DNA from: Ophthalmolycus amberensis
Taxonomy: Eukaryota > Chordata > Actinopteri > Perciformes > Zoarcidae
Direction: 5' to 3'
Assembly (NCBI GenBank): GCA_024529925.1
Contig: JAFEUB010000917.1
Span: 558,001 to 622,000 of the forward strand
DNA: 64,000 nucleotides
Shown one piece after another: positions 24,513 through 36,300 of this stretch. The position numbers and the translations under genes are program-made. Under the pieces are notes generated by a model. That model was not told the origin of the DNA, ran no database searches, and saw nothing but the letters and a program-made list of their open reading frames with translations. The number at the start of each line of letters is the position of its first letter. Within the stretch, counting starts at the first letter, position 1.

Positions 24513-24695
24513 TATCCTTTTAGATTTGGGGAGCCAGCTGTTTTTACCTGCTTCCATAGTTCATGCTAAGCTAGGCTAAAGACATCCTAGCTACAGCTTC
24601 ATTACTAATGCACATGAGAGTGGTATCAAACTTCTCATCTCACTCTCAGTAAAAAAAACATCACTGTATTTCCCAAAATGTTGAACTCTATTATT
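24513..24695. mobile_element. Common teleost interspersed repeat
   Basis: Contains GTTTTTACCTGCTTCCATAG, ATGCTAAGCTAGGCTAAAGA, TAGCTACAGCTTCATTACTA, GAGAGTGGTATCAAACTTCT and TATTTCCCAAAATGTTGAAC in order. I remember this run from many teleost genomes. No coding capacity; class not certain. Confidence 0.65.
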
Positions 24696-25888
24696 GTTGT
24701 GCACAACATTATTGTTGTAATAAGGAGATACTGTACCCTACAATCCAATAATACCACTGAGTCCCTGCATAGCAGATGTCTCAGATTACAGATTGCATTG
24801 GTTTGGCATATCCTCGTGCTAACATCATTTATTAATGTATGATGTTGAACCTTGTAGGCATTAAACTGCTGAATGAAATAGTGTCATTGCACACGTACAG
24901 ATCCTCCTTCCAGGAAACAGTACGGCCGAAGGTCCTGAGCAATTATTTACATGGTGTTGTAGGCTGCAATGCAGGAATTCATAATGGGAGTCGACACAGA
25001 AGAATCTTTGGCGGAGCACGTGCTGCACGGCGGTCGAGGGGCAGCTGTGATTTATTGCTTGGAGGCTTTCTGCTCGGGCTACCAGCGGCTCGGCTCTTAC
25101 CAATCCACCTGCAGCAAAAGGGATCCCAATAAAGCCAGAGGCCTCTCTCGCTCTCCACTATAAGAATGTGTGAGCAACATCTGCAGCGACCCCGTGCCCC
25201 CCTCCCCCCCCCCCCCCCCCCCTCCAAGCATCACACAGGAAGCGCTGGAGGCACAGCAGTGGCTTTCGATTCGTAATTAATATCAGCAGCGGGTAGGGCG
25301 AGGGCGTTTTTTTCTTTCCTTTCTGTGGCAGATTGCTCTGTGCGTATACGCTCCACCCCTCCCCGGGGACAACGCATCGCTCTGCTCGGAGAGCTCCATC
25401 ATATGCCTTCGTGGAATCATTTAGTCTTTATGAGAGCGACAAGGAGCATCTTCTCACCCAATATAGGCTGGGAGATACCGTGGCGTCTGGATAAAGGCAG
25501 GAGGGGGCGGGGGGTAGTTTCACAGTACGAAAGCTGTTTCCATAGCAATCCAAATATTGCAGCTATGAAATTTGAGCTGAGACGGGAGACCGGTGCCAAG
25601 CGGCCGTCAATCATTTAACAAAGGAGGAAATGGGGAATAAGCTTCCCCTCTCTCCCTACTGTAATATAACTGCTGGACCACTTGATACAGATGGAGCGCT
25701 CTCAGTAGATGCGAGCATGCACGAGCTTAGGTTGTCTGTCGCAGCTTCGCGTTTCGTGAACCACTGAGGGGAGAAAATTGATTTGACTGTAGCGCTGGAT
25801 CCAGATCTATTGTAATACTTATTATCTTAAATTGTTGAGAGGCAAATCAGCACATGAAGCTGTGCACCTAACAACTGTGCGCAAAACG
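24696..25888. other. Gene-free stretch
   Basis: Contains a 19-C run at 25204-25222, the longest C run in the window. The surrounding 24.97-25.20 kb is GC-richer with overlapping ORFs on both strands. No product was recognised. Confidence 0.55.
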
Positions 25889-26203
25889 TTAAAGGCGGAG
25901 TCAGGCGGAGAAAGATTGTTGATATTTGAACTCCCCCCCCAGCCCCTTCAGATTTACCTGCCTTCCTCTTTATACTCCATGGCCTTTCCCCCGTCTTGAC
26001 CCCGAGCACTGATTGGCTGAAATAGTGTGTTGCGTGGCCCGTCCCGAGCCTCTTTGTTTGTTTCCCACTCACAGAGCCTGAGTGGCTGTGAATACTTTTT
26101 CTGTTGTTGTTTTCAGCGCACACACAGAACGGACAGCTGGGAAATATCCCGCTGTATTTGACGGAAAAGTGTGTTGGATTAGAATCGCTGACTGCACCTT
26201 TAA
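25889..26203. mobile_element. TTAA-bounded short inverted-repeat element
   Basis: The segment begins TTAAAGGCGGAGTCAG and ends CTGACTGCACCTTTAA. The reverse complement of the right end is TTAAAGGTGCAGTCAG, matching the left end at 14 of 16 positions. Both edges coincide with TTAA, the target site of piggyBac-type elements, and the 315-bp length fits a non-autonomous MITE. No transposase is encoded. Class assignment to piggyBac rests only on the TTAA edges. Confidence 0.55.
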
Positions 26204-27690
26204 ACACAATTCAACCACCAAGCCGAGAGCTGAGTTTCCAGCCTGAATTTTCACATGTGGAGCAGTTTATCTTTATGCACTGTGTGGCAAAATAAATGAA
26301 GCACTAAGAGGGGCCAGAGTTACCGCGCTTCTCTTGTGAAAGAATTCCCCATTAGATAATGAAATTTCTCTGTGGTTGGATGCAACACAATGACTGTGTG
26401 ATCATGCAAATAATTGCCTTTCCGCTTGTACTCGAGCAGATAGGCCGAGCCGGCGTGGTTGTATCGGATGTACGGGAAACGCAAGCTCAAGTACACACAC
26501 GGCCTTGTTTGTATATTAATTCATTGTTGTTTACACGGAGGCTGAGGACAAACAACATCATCGGGGTTTATGATAAGGAAGATGTCACACGGCAGCTGTG
26601 TTACATCGGGGAACATGTCTCCCGCTCATGACCGGCCCTGCAGGCCGTATGAGCGTCCTGAGATGAGATTTCAAGGTGCGAGCGATGCACCGGTGGTACA
26701 TTTGGTTTGCGGCTGCACTCGGCTCTCAGGGGGGAGGTGCATAAGGAGGTAATAGAATTGGGCCCACGGGATAACAGGGGTGTTATTTTGTCTGTTTCAA
26801 TTAAATGTCTTGGGGAGCCCTCTGAGGGGACGATTACATGTTTGGAAAGAGGACAAACGCTGCCCACAGGGGGGGGGGGGGGGACTGGTAATAACCAGCA
26901 AAGTGGCTGCAAAGGAGTCTCCCAATCGATCAATAACTTCAGATCCAGAACCCCATCAAATCAACCCCTGAGGCTAATTAAAAAGAAACAATTGAAATCA
27001 ATAGAGAATAATCCTTCACACCTTTCTTTTCATATATCAGGAGCGTTAGTCAGAGTGAGAATTCACACCCTCTCCTATAATCTGCTCAGATAATGAAAAA
27101 AGAAAGAAAAGCTGCCTTTGTGGTACATGTGCATACATCTGCATAAGATATTGCATATTATGATGGAGTGACATTTCCAGGCAGTGGCTGACAAATATAA
27201 TTTAGGCAATTAGAAGATATTGCATCAGGGTTTCGTTGCCTTTTCTTGACCTCGACCCCGTCTTTAGGTCACAGAGTTCCCCAAAACCCCATCAGTGAGA
27301 GGAGATGTCGTATGAATTTAGGATTGACCTTTTTCGTATGGCATTTAAATAAGCATGGAGGGAGCTGCATATTTATTGACTGTATATATTAATGTGGTGT
27401 TGTGTGATACACCTTTAAGAGTCAGTTAACTAGACATGGGGAGCACGAGGCTTTCTCAGCTTGTAAAAAAACTAAAAAACTTCCATTTGGATTTCGTTTT
27501 GGTCTCTTATTAGTTTTATACACATTTTCCTCAATTGATTTCTGTTAGTTTTAGTCACCAAAAACTAAAGACATGTTAGCTTGGCTTTTATCAGCAAACT
27601 ATTGCGTTGCATTTTCATTTGAGTGGGTTCAACTTCAGCTGTCACCATTGTTTATGTAAGGAAATCAGACAAAATCATTCACCAGAAACT
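26204..27690. other. Gene-free stretch with enhancer-like patches
   Basis: Contains a 15-G run at 26869-26883. The stretch 26345-26440 includes CCATTAGATAATG and ATCATGCAAATAATTGC (an octamer-like ATGCAAAT). The stretch 27145-27400 (CAAATATAATTTAGGCAATT and AATAAGCATGGAGGG) looks like conserved non-coding DNA. Confidence 0.45.
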
Positions 27691-27699
27691 CACCAGGTT

Positions 27700-27992
27700 T
27701 CTCACCACCCAAATCCGGATTCGCCTCCACCTTGGACCTGCAACCGGAGCTCCAGGGGGGAGATGGAGAGCTCTGCATCCGGCAGCGGTTCCTTTATCGG
27801 ACAGGAGCAGTGCTTCACCTCGCTACTCTGCAGCTCCTGTGGGAGCCGACACGACACCACGCTGCTCGAGGCCCAGACCGTTTTGCTGGTGCCGCTGGAG
27901 GACCAGGACCAGGACCAGGCAGGGCAGAATCTGTTGCTCTGGTACCACAGGGGCCGACAAAATCAACACAAAATGAAAGTTCCTCCTCGTAG
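27700..27992 (+). other. GC-rich patch with overlapping open frames, unidentified
   Basis: All three plus-strand frames stay open through most of a GC- and CpG-rich stretch. One has a good start context (GGGGAGATGG at 27757-27766), reading MESSASGSGSFIGQEQ. A short tandem GACCAGGACCAGGACCAG near 27901 encodes DQDQDQ in that frame. No splice site, domain or homologue was recognised. High GC alone lengthens ORFs, so this may be non-coding. Confidence 0.2.
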
Positions 27993-30900
27993 CTTTCATG
28001 CAGCGATGCACCTCTAACCAACATCAAGGAGAATATTTATGTCTAATAACAAGATGCTATCATTCTGAATCCATCATTTTGGGAGTTTGACTCATACAAA
28101 GCAACTAAAAGTCAAGATATCTTGAACTTTCCTGCTTGAATTCAAATTATTATTCTTTTTCAGCTTGCCAGTCAGCTTGCCTCCAACCACATGGAAGTGC
28201 AATGTTAGGTTGTTAGAGTACCCCTTTGAAATGAAAACAAATTTAAAAGAATGTACAAAGCTGGCTGTATCTTTTGACCCTACGCGAGGTCCGGACCCCA
28301 GGGTTGAATAACTCTGCATGAAATGCGATATCTATTTTTATTTTTTTAAATACAGGATCACGCTGATGTAAACGCGGCAGCCATGTGTAACAAACCCAAA
28401 ACAAATCAAGAGTTTGTTTAGAGGACCCAAAAGTCTGCAGCGTGAAATGCACAGCATGTTCCAGCGAAGCCCGCTTCCTGTGCAGCACGAGACATCCTGG
28501 ATCTTGTTACCCGTCTGATGTGGACACATGATCTGATCTATGGGTGGGGGGGGGGGGGGGGATTCACAGAGGCCCGGCAGCAGTGATTCAGGACTGGTTG
28601 ATGTCACTTTGACGGAGAACAGAGAGGGCCATGTTGGTGTCAGTCCCTCCTCCACTGCACTCTCTCTCTCGCTCTTAATGGCCTCACCTCGCAGTCTCTT
28701 GCTCTCACAATCCTGCCCCGTCCATCCGAGTCATTAATAACCATGCTCCTAACAGATAGAATCTCCGTAATCATGTGTTGCATTGATGAAAACCCTCATT
28801 ATTCCTCTCATAACATTAGCAGCTAATAGGTTGAAGTGAGCGCAGAGTTGAAATGTAATCATCGATGTATTATTCGGAGAAGGAAAGAGAACACAGTGAA
28901 TGGAGGTTTTAAAAAAAACTAAAAACTTTTCCCTCCCTGTCCTGCAGCGTATAGGCTTTGAAAAGAGATGGCTGGTTTAGTTGCCATGGAGATAGAGGCT
29001 ACGTGGAATTTAGTAAAGTCAATTAGCAATCTGCCTGCATCTCATTAAATGTTATCTGGCAGCGGTGAGTGGTTGAGTTTGGGATTTGTTTATTTGTTAT
29101 CACGGAGAAGGGCCCTCATAAGCATTCGCCGATGTCTCAGCCTGCGGTTTGCTTGGGCGAGCAGCGGCAGTTGACATTTGGTGCATCTGTGGCCTGTCAT
29201 CTGTGGCGAGGGTTGGCGACCCCGGGGCTCCATTTAGATGCTCTAACGTGGCTATTGTGGATCCCAAATGAGGTATAATCTGGACGGACCGCATGTTTGT
29301 CTCCGCTCGCTTTGCTGGGGACGGTCACAAAAGGGCCCGCTGATAAATCTGTCTGTGCAACAAAGTCCTCAAAAGACACACACACACACACACGATTAGC
29401 CTGCCGAGATTTGCATGAACCTCCAAAAACACTCCCAAGAAGTTGCTTGCAGCTCCATTGTGCCTCTGAGGATCAAGGGTGGAGCACGAGCCCCCCCCCT
29501 GAGACACACCAACAAGCGTCTTCTTATATTGTATATATGTGAATTCTGAACAGCACCCCACCAGCGCTGATGAAAAGCAATATGGAGTCACCAAAGGCGG
29601 TGCGCAGAGCTTATTGTCACCAGCACAGGATGTATCACGGCACATAGCGGGTCACGAGTGTGCGGGGTAAAAATGCTAATGCCGTCTCCGTCCGTTATCA
29701 GCGCCTTGGCCGCTTTTCATCGCAGGACCTGATGAATCCACCGGCGGAGGCCGTTGATTCGTTTACGCGCGGCTGCAGGCGGCAGCGCGTCTTCCTGCCA
29801 TCGTCTCTGACAGGCAGATGACATCAGCGTGGCCTCGGGCAGCACTGGGGATGACGCATCTTGTCCTCCTCAAGCAAATATAAAGGAGGGCTTTGATGGT
29901 ATCATCTCCGAGTCGTAGCCCCCCCCCACACACACACACACTGTCACTGTCAGGAGACTTCCATTTCCCAGTAATTGAGTTTCTGTCTCGCCTCTTTGTG
30001 TTCAGATGAAGATCTGATGAAGATCCCCCCCCCAACCACCACCACCAAACCTCTTTCCCCCTACTCCGTATAGAAAAGCCTCCCCTCCCGACGTGTTTGT
30101 GTCTACCTTATTTCCCCTTCAATACACATAATGAATATTTATTATGAAACTTAGCAATGAGAACGTATTGGGTTGGAGTGTTATTCAATAAAAGCATGCC
30201 AATTTTGCATAATTAAAGGAGCTTATCTATTTAATATACTAATGTGTTGTAGATAACCTACATGTATCAGTCAAAAGTATAGTTGTGATTTCTGGTACTT
30301 GATGATGGCGCTGAGGTGAAGAGGCAGCGCTACAGGCAGGTAGCATGTCAGGGTTGAATTTATGGACAGTGCAGTTACTCTGGGACCCATGAGGTGGGGG
30401 GGGGGGGGGCCTCAGAGTAAGCACACCCCAACATAATGGAATTGACAGAGACCACAACAGGCAATCTTTACACGTGGTTAGAGATGAACTTAAGGTTGGA
30501 CGGTACATTTGACGACATATACCCATGAAAAAAAGCTCTCTCTTTCACTGTCTCCGTCACGTCGCAATCTAGAACAAAAGTGTATGCTAATTCTTGTTAA
30601 ACCTAAGGAGGCGTTGTTGTTCTACATCAGAGGAGGAAGCTGGCTACATCTGACAGGTGACAACATCAGTGTCATGAAAAATGCCATTAAATAAAAAAAC
30701 AAAGTGACATGAATTAAAAGTGTCACTGGGAGAGGTACCATTAAACACCACTATAATCCAATACAACTCAACGCCAATAAACCAGTTCATAAAAATGAGG
30801 AAAGTTATTCAATCATTTATAAAAATGTAGAGAATTTATTTATGTCATCGAGACTTTGGGACTTCGCAGGTGTGGGCTTCAAGTCATTTTCAAAACAGGA

Positions 30901-33174
30901 AAAAGCAAATAAGCATCCTTTCCCTTCCTCTTGCTAAATCTTCGTGGTGCTTTCTCACTTTGACATGTGCTCCGGCGTGTTGAATAGCTGATTGGCTGCC
31001 CTTACAAGTGGCAGGCTTTGATAAGTAGATTTGTATTCGCCCCGCGCTAATAATTTGTGTCACAGTGTGACCTTGCATCAGTGGCAAGATCAGGGATTAA
31101 TGTTCGGCAGTCTGCTTTGTCGAACATCGTCTGAATCCTTGGGAGGTAATGGGGATTTAAGGGTGACGTGTTGAGGAAAGATAACCTCAGATGTCTCCTC
31201 TGTGGGCAGTGACTGACACAAATAGATTCACGGACTAAGAGCCACTGAAACAATCAAAATATTTCAACATGCAGGCCCTTCTTTCAAGCGCAGGAGCCTG
31301 CTGGTTTAAAAAGCTGTGCTCTGCTTCTCTCTGTTGGTACAATCAAGAATTACATCTGTCAAGCGAGACCTATTCCCCTTTTGTCACTCAGCGCCCTCCT
31401 CTGGTTGTATTTGTTCCCGCACAGTTGAAACCAGTCCTCAAACGCCCCATGGGATTCAATTTCACATTACTTACAGTGTTGAAATGGCAGTTCTTTTTCA
31501 CATTCAGATATCACGTTGCACAATTTTATCCCTGAGTGTCAATCTGGTGAAATTTCAGAAAATGATCAAGCATCATAATTTATTAACACTTGCTCACAGA
31601 GGGGTAAAGGGTGCCGTCACCATCAAAAAAGAAAGAGATGTTTTTTAAATTTCATATTCTTTTCAAGCTCCTCTTGACTTTGAGCTTGCCTTGCCACTGG
31701 GGTATCCCATTATTCACCCCCCCCCCGCCATTTTCTCTTGAATATATAATTAAAGTCCTTTTTTTTCTACTGTGTCAGCAGCGTGGATTGCACAGGGTCA
31801 ATAGCCAAGTGATTTAACACCGGGGAGATGAATCCAAAGAGCCAATCCTATTCATGCCCTTGAGCAAGGTTCCTCGTCCTTAATTGCCCCAGTGAAAAAG
31901 ATACAGTTGTTCCAATGTACTGTATGTATAAAACATATCGTATTTCTTAAAGAGTTATGAGCCGGGCTTGTTATTAATGGACTCCAGCAGCAGTATCATT
32001 CTGCTTTATGGAAGCAATAACATAAAGCAGTCTATTTTTCCCGGCGCAGCCGTATGCAAAATAGGGCTGGTCAGTGATTACTTAGTAATTCATCCTGTTA
32101 TATATAAACTTCTGGCGCACAGTTCAGTCTAGGGGGAGAAGTGGAGCATAAAAAAAGCATACAGTGCTCTGTGCTGACTGTTTGGATTCTCCTTAAAAGA
32201 GAAAAAGAGACGGAGAGAGAGAAAGAAAAAAAATGTTGCACTTAACTGTTGTTCCCCCGAGGTGCCGGAGAAACACTGACTGAAGCCGAGCCGGCGATAC
32301 AGACACGTATATAAATCGACTCCTCAACGCTCTGCTGCTACTTCCCATGGAGAAGATCTCTTTAACTCCCCTCTCACCCACAGCAACTTCACACCAGCGC
32401 AGCCCCCTGCCATGTGGCGATGCCAGTCTAATCTCGCACCCCGCGCCATCTGCCATCGCCATGCAGCCCCACCGCGTGGCACCCGTCGCTCTGCAGAGAG
32501 AGAACCAACCGGTTCAGGCCTCCGCACAATATCGACCGATATCACCGACGCCGACTGGAGCACGCAGGTTAGCCGACCAAGACACCAGGGGACTACAATA
32601 AAACCAAACTATATAGCATTTAAAGCTCTGACGGCTGCTGAATTAATGAGTTAATCGGTCCTAACATAAACCACAGAAATATCACGTTTTTTTGGTACGC
32701 CCCGATTCTGTGCCCATTCGGACTGCATATGATAGGAACTCTTTTGTTTGTAATGGGTGCCTTATGTTCAGCAGCTCTGGCTGATCCGTTGCTCTTTTTT
32801 CTCTGTTTGTAGTCGCGTCTCATTAAGAAACACACATGGGCCCCACTATCAGCCCTAGAGACTGTGATGCTCTTTACACCCCGTGTTGCCAAAGTGCTTT
32901 TCGAACAGGCCGTCAGTGCCGTCCTCACCCTCACACTGTGTTTGTGAGCCATCAACCGCACGTTTGACAAGTGTACATTTAATTATCACAGTTATTATTG
33001 TGTTAGTGTTATTAACCAATATGCGAAATTAATGAAATATGGTTGGAGTCAAAGGTTTTGTAAAAGCTTGAGAAAAAAAGGAAAAAATAATTTGTTTTTC
33101 TCATATGTGGCATAAAACGAACATACTCATTAATATCTACTTCAATTCATTCGGAAGATTTAAAATGGCAACAT
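27993..33174. other. Gene-free stretch with simple repeats
   Basis: Mostly unique DNA. G or C runs lie at 28546-28561 (16 G), 30396-30409 (14 G) and 31717-31726 (10 C). Short AC repeats lie at 29376-29393 and about 29928-29941. A TATA-like TATATAAAT at 32308-32316 sits 31 bases before an ATG in good context (32347), in a CpG-richer patch. That 84-codon frame has no recognisable product. Confidence 0.5.
28946..29062 (+). other. Candidate conserved element between splice-like sites
   Basis: TTTCCCTCCCTGTCCTGCAG precedes the segment and GTGAGT follows it, so it could be read as a 117-nt exon. All three frames contain stops, which excludes an ordinary coding exon but would allow a non-coding or poison exon. 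It contains GTTGCCATGGAGAT, an RFX X-box half-site, and CAATTAGCAATCTGCC plus CTCATTAAATG, so an enhancer is at least as likely. Confidence 0.22.
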
Positions 33175-33345
33175 GAAGCCTTGAGTTCAGCATTTTGGTC
33201 GTCGCCATTTTGGATTACGGCCATCGGCATCTTGCTTTTTGCAACCAGTGAATGGAAGTTACCATATTTGGACTGAGGAGGGACATAGAGACGGCGTATG
33301 TAGTGGTAGCGACCTGTCAATCACAAGGTCGCCCTGCGTTTCAAA
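33175..33345. mobile_element. Interspersed repeat fragment, related to 12.6-kb copy
   Basis: Contains CTTGCTTTTTGCAACCAGTG and GCGACCTGTCAATCACAAGG, which I remember as the head of the repeat family at 12.62-12.93 kb. There the corresponding junction reads CAGGTCACAAGGTAGCC. No ends or duplication were defined. Confidence 0.45.
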
Positions 33346-36300
33346 AACCGGTGCGTTTTGTGTCACTGCATCTGAACGTGAACGTTAGCGAGCTAGCACT
33401 GGCAAAACACGTTTGAAAAGGTTGAAAAAGGTTGAAAAAAAGAGGTTGAGAATAGATGTCGAAGATGATGTGTCTTTCAAAAAAAGGTTAAAATGTTAAA
33501 AATGTGCTACCTTACCCCTCATGAAAACGAATGCGTTGTATTCCGTGTAGAAATGTCGATGCTGCTCTCTGCTGGACAACACTGAGATGCAATACAGCTC
33601 TCCACTTGGCTTTCTGTATTGTGATTTAATTTTCATGTGGCATGGATAAATGATGTCACAATGGAAAACAATACATTACTTAAAGCTAAACAATTGTCCT
33701 TTTAACATATGTTTTTGTTTTCAACTTTTCATTGAGGCATTTTAAATCTTCCATATAGACCTCTGGCCAATAAGTAATAAGTTAAATGTCTCCACTCAAA
33801 GGGGGACACTATAAGACCCCCACCTATTGTGTAACTTCCTGTTTTATTATTATGTAGTGAGCTGCTGTATTTTGCATTGCACAGACCTATTGTCGGCCCG
33901 GTCATGTCTTTCTCCTCGGATATTCTGTTGGTGCAGCGTTGGATGGTGCTTATTGCAAATAGACCACTGTTTCTGCTGCAGGAAACATCAAAAAAAGATT
34001 ATGTTAGGGTCCCAGTGGACTCTTCCCTGGAACGACACCAGGTGAAAAAAAAATGAAGCAAATATAAAACTTTTCTTGAACAGGGTGGAATCCTGCTTGA
34101 GGTAAATCTGTTAAAAATTGTGAACGCAGAGCCATGTAGTAACTGTACTCTGGCTTGGTGAAAATGAGAGCATCTGTTCATTTGGACCAATTGAAAACAG
34201 CTTGTTTGGCTGGAAGGTACTTTTGTAAAATCTGTACAGTCAGTAATGACTGGCAGCTAAAATACTTGTACTGTAACCTCATACTTCAAATTATTTCCAA
34301 AATTGAACTAGTTGTAACTCAATTAGGGCTATAAGGCTGAGACAAGAGACATTGTGCTTTTACATGGTGGATATCCTTACATAACAGTACTTATCCATAC
34401 ATTTAGCATCCAGTAAGAACTAGTTGGTCCTCTCTTCATCCTGAAACCTGATTGGAATAAAATAAAAATGCTCACACAGTAGTCTGGCTCTGAGTGTTAA
34501 GCATACTGGAAGGCTTGGAGGATGTGGTCTGTAATGAAGACGCTCCAGTTGGCCTTGTAAAAATAAAAAAAATGGGACTTGATTCAACATAACAACATAT
34601 GTCCATAATCTGCACATGCACAAACACTGCTGCTGCAAATAATCAATTACGGCATCGGAGCACATTCACCACCCTACTCTAGCCTTGCTAACAAGGCCTG
34701 CAGAGTTCCCAATTAATACAACCGTCAAGACCACTTCTCAAGGGCTGCAATCTTTCAAAAAAAAACAAAAAAAAGATATAGTGAGAAGCAGAAGGCCTTA
34801 TTTGATTAATCGGTGTAGCCAGTGTAAAGTGTGTGTCAGGCCCAGAGGGAGCAGGGCCAGTGAGTACTGCAGCGAGCACCCCGGCTGGCTGGAGAAGCTC
34901 ATGGGAAGGCTGTTGACAGTCCCCAACCTCATTAGGAGGGCTAGTCAGAGGCGGCTTGTTGCAGTGCAGTCTGCTGGAATGTGTCTCCACCGAAACACTG
35001 GAAGGGCTGTGAAGCCTGCTGGTGCGTTGTAGCCATGTCAGGCCGGGAGCTGAGCTAAAGTCTGTTTTTACCACTGCACTGTTTTGACATTAATTATCCT
35101 CCCGCAGCCTGCAGGCTGGAGCTCATACAGCCAGCGCTCGAGAACTTGCTCTACGGTGGCTTGTTTTATATCCGATGATAGTTTCAAACTGTTCCTTGGA
35201 ACTATTTTTTTTGTGAAAATAAGCTACGTTAGCAATTTTGTCCATCTCGGGGAAATTTTTGTTCTCCTATTTCCAGAACTGGGTTGAGACTCTGCACCGC
35301 CGGACATCCTGCAGCTCGGGTAATGTGAGATAAAACTGACAGCGCAATAACATTTCTACCTTCTCTAAACGGCTGCGATGGGAGCGAGGTGTATCCAGAG
35401 GAGCAGACGTGGTGGTGAAAGCGGCACTTGGGTACTTATTTATCGCAGACTTCAATAAAATGGGTTGGAGCCAGCCGTGCCTATACCTCGTATCCACTGT
35501 TTAACTGCAGCACAACAAATTAATGCAGCTTCACCTGAGAGAAGACATCACCAGTGAATAACCTGTTGCAGGATGAAAATACTGTAAAAACGAAGAGAGC
35601 CAGGCGTTCATTCCTTTTTTTTTGTGGAGAAATAGTGTTGTGATGCTCCCAGATTGCAAGAATGAATACAACAATGCTTCATCGCTCCATGGAGAGAGAA
35701 ACATTACACAATTTACAGCCCTGCTCTGTCTCAAGAAGCAGCTTGAAAAACAACCCGTGTCACTTCGCCGTTGGGATCTTGAGCCAAAGTGATTGCAATG
35801 AGAGGCGCAATTATCAGAGCAGGGCGAAAACATGCAAAGGCAGCCTCCTCACTGCTGCATGAAGAGCACAGCATCATACCAGTGATGGAAAGGCGTATTA
35901 AAAGCACTCCTGTTGGTGTAATAACATGAACAAGTATATAATATGCAAAAATACGCAACGTAAAGCGGTGAGAATGTTCTTATTTTAGGGGACATTTAAT
36001 TGGATATTGATTTTTTTTCAGGTGAGGCTTTTTTTGGATGGCAGAAATAGGTTTTGCCGCTGCCCCCCCATCCACAGTAGTACATTGCTTTACTTCCGTG
36101 CTGGTACTCATCTCGGTTTTCTTTTCAAACTGCCGGCTTGCCGTACGTGATCTACTGCAGTAATACACTGAACCTCATACAACGCCACTTCAAAAAAATT
36201 CAAAAATATCGCTTTAAAATCCCCATGGCATACAAGTATACAACCTTTGAACAAAGAATGCATACTGAAAACAATTATCACACAGTATCAACAAATTCAT

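Noticed and set aside
32060..32080. TAGGGCTGGTCAG as a second hAT end
   Set aside because: It diverges from the hAT end after nine bases and has no partner end within 2 kb.
32308..32602. TATA-like box, 84-codon ORF and AATAAA overlapping the stop
   Set aside because: The TATA-to-ATG distance (31 bases) leaves almost no leader and the polyadenylation signal overlaps the stop codon. The peptide is not recognised, so this is probably a coincidence.
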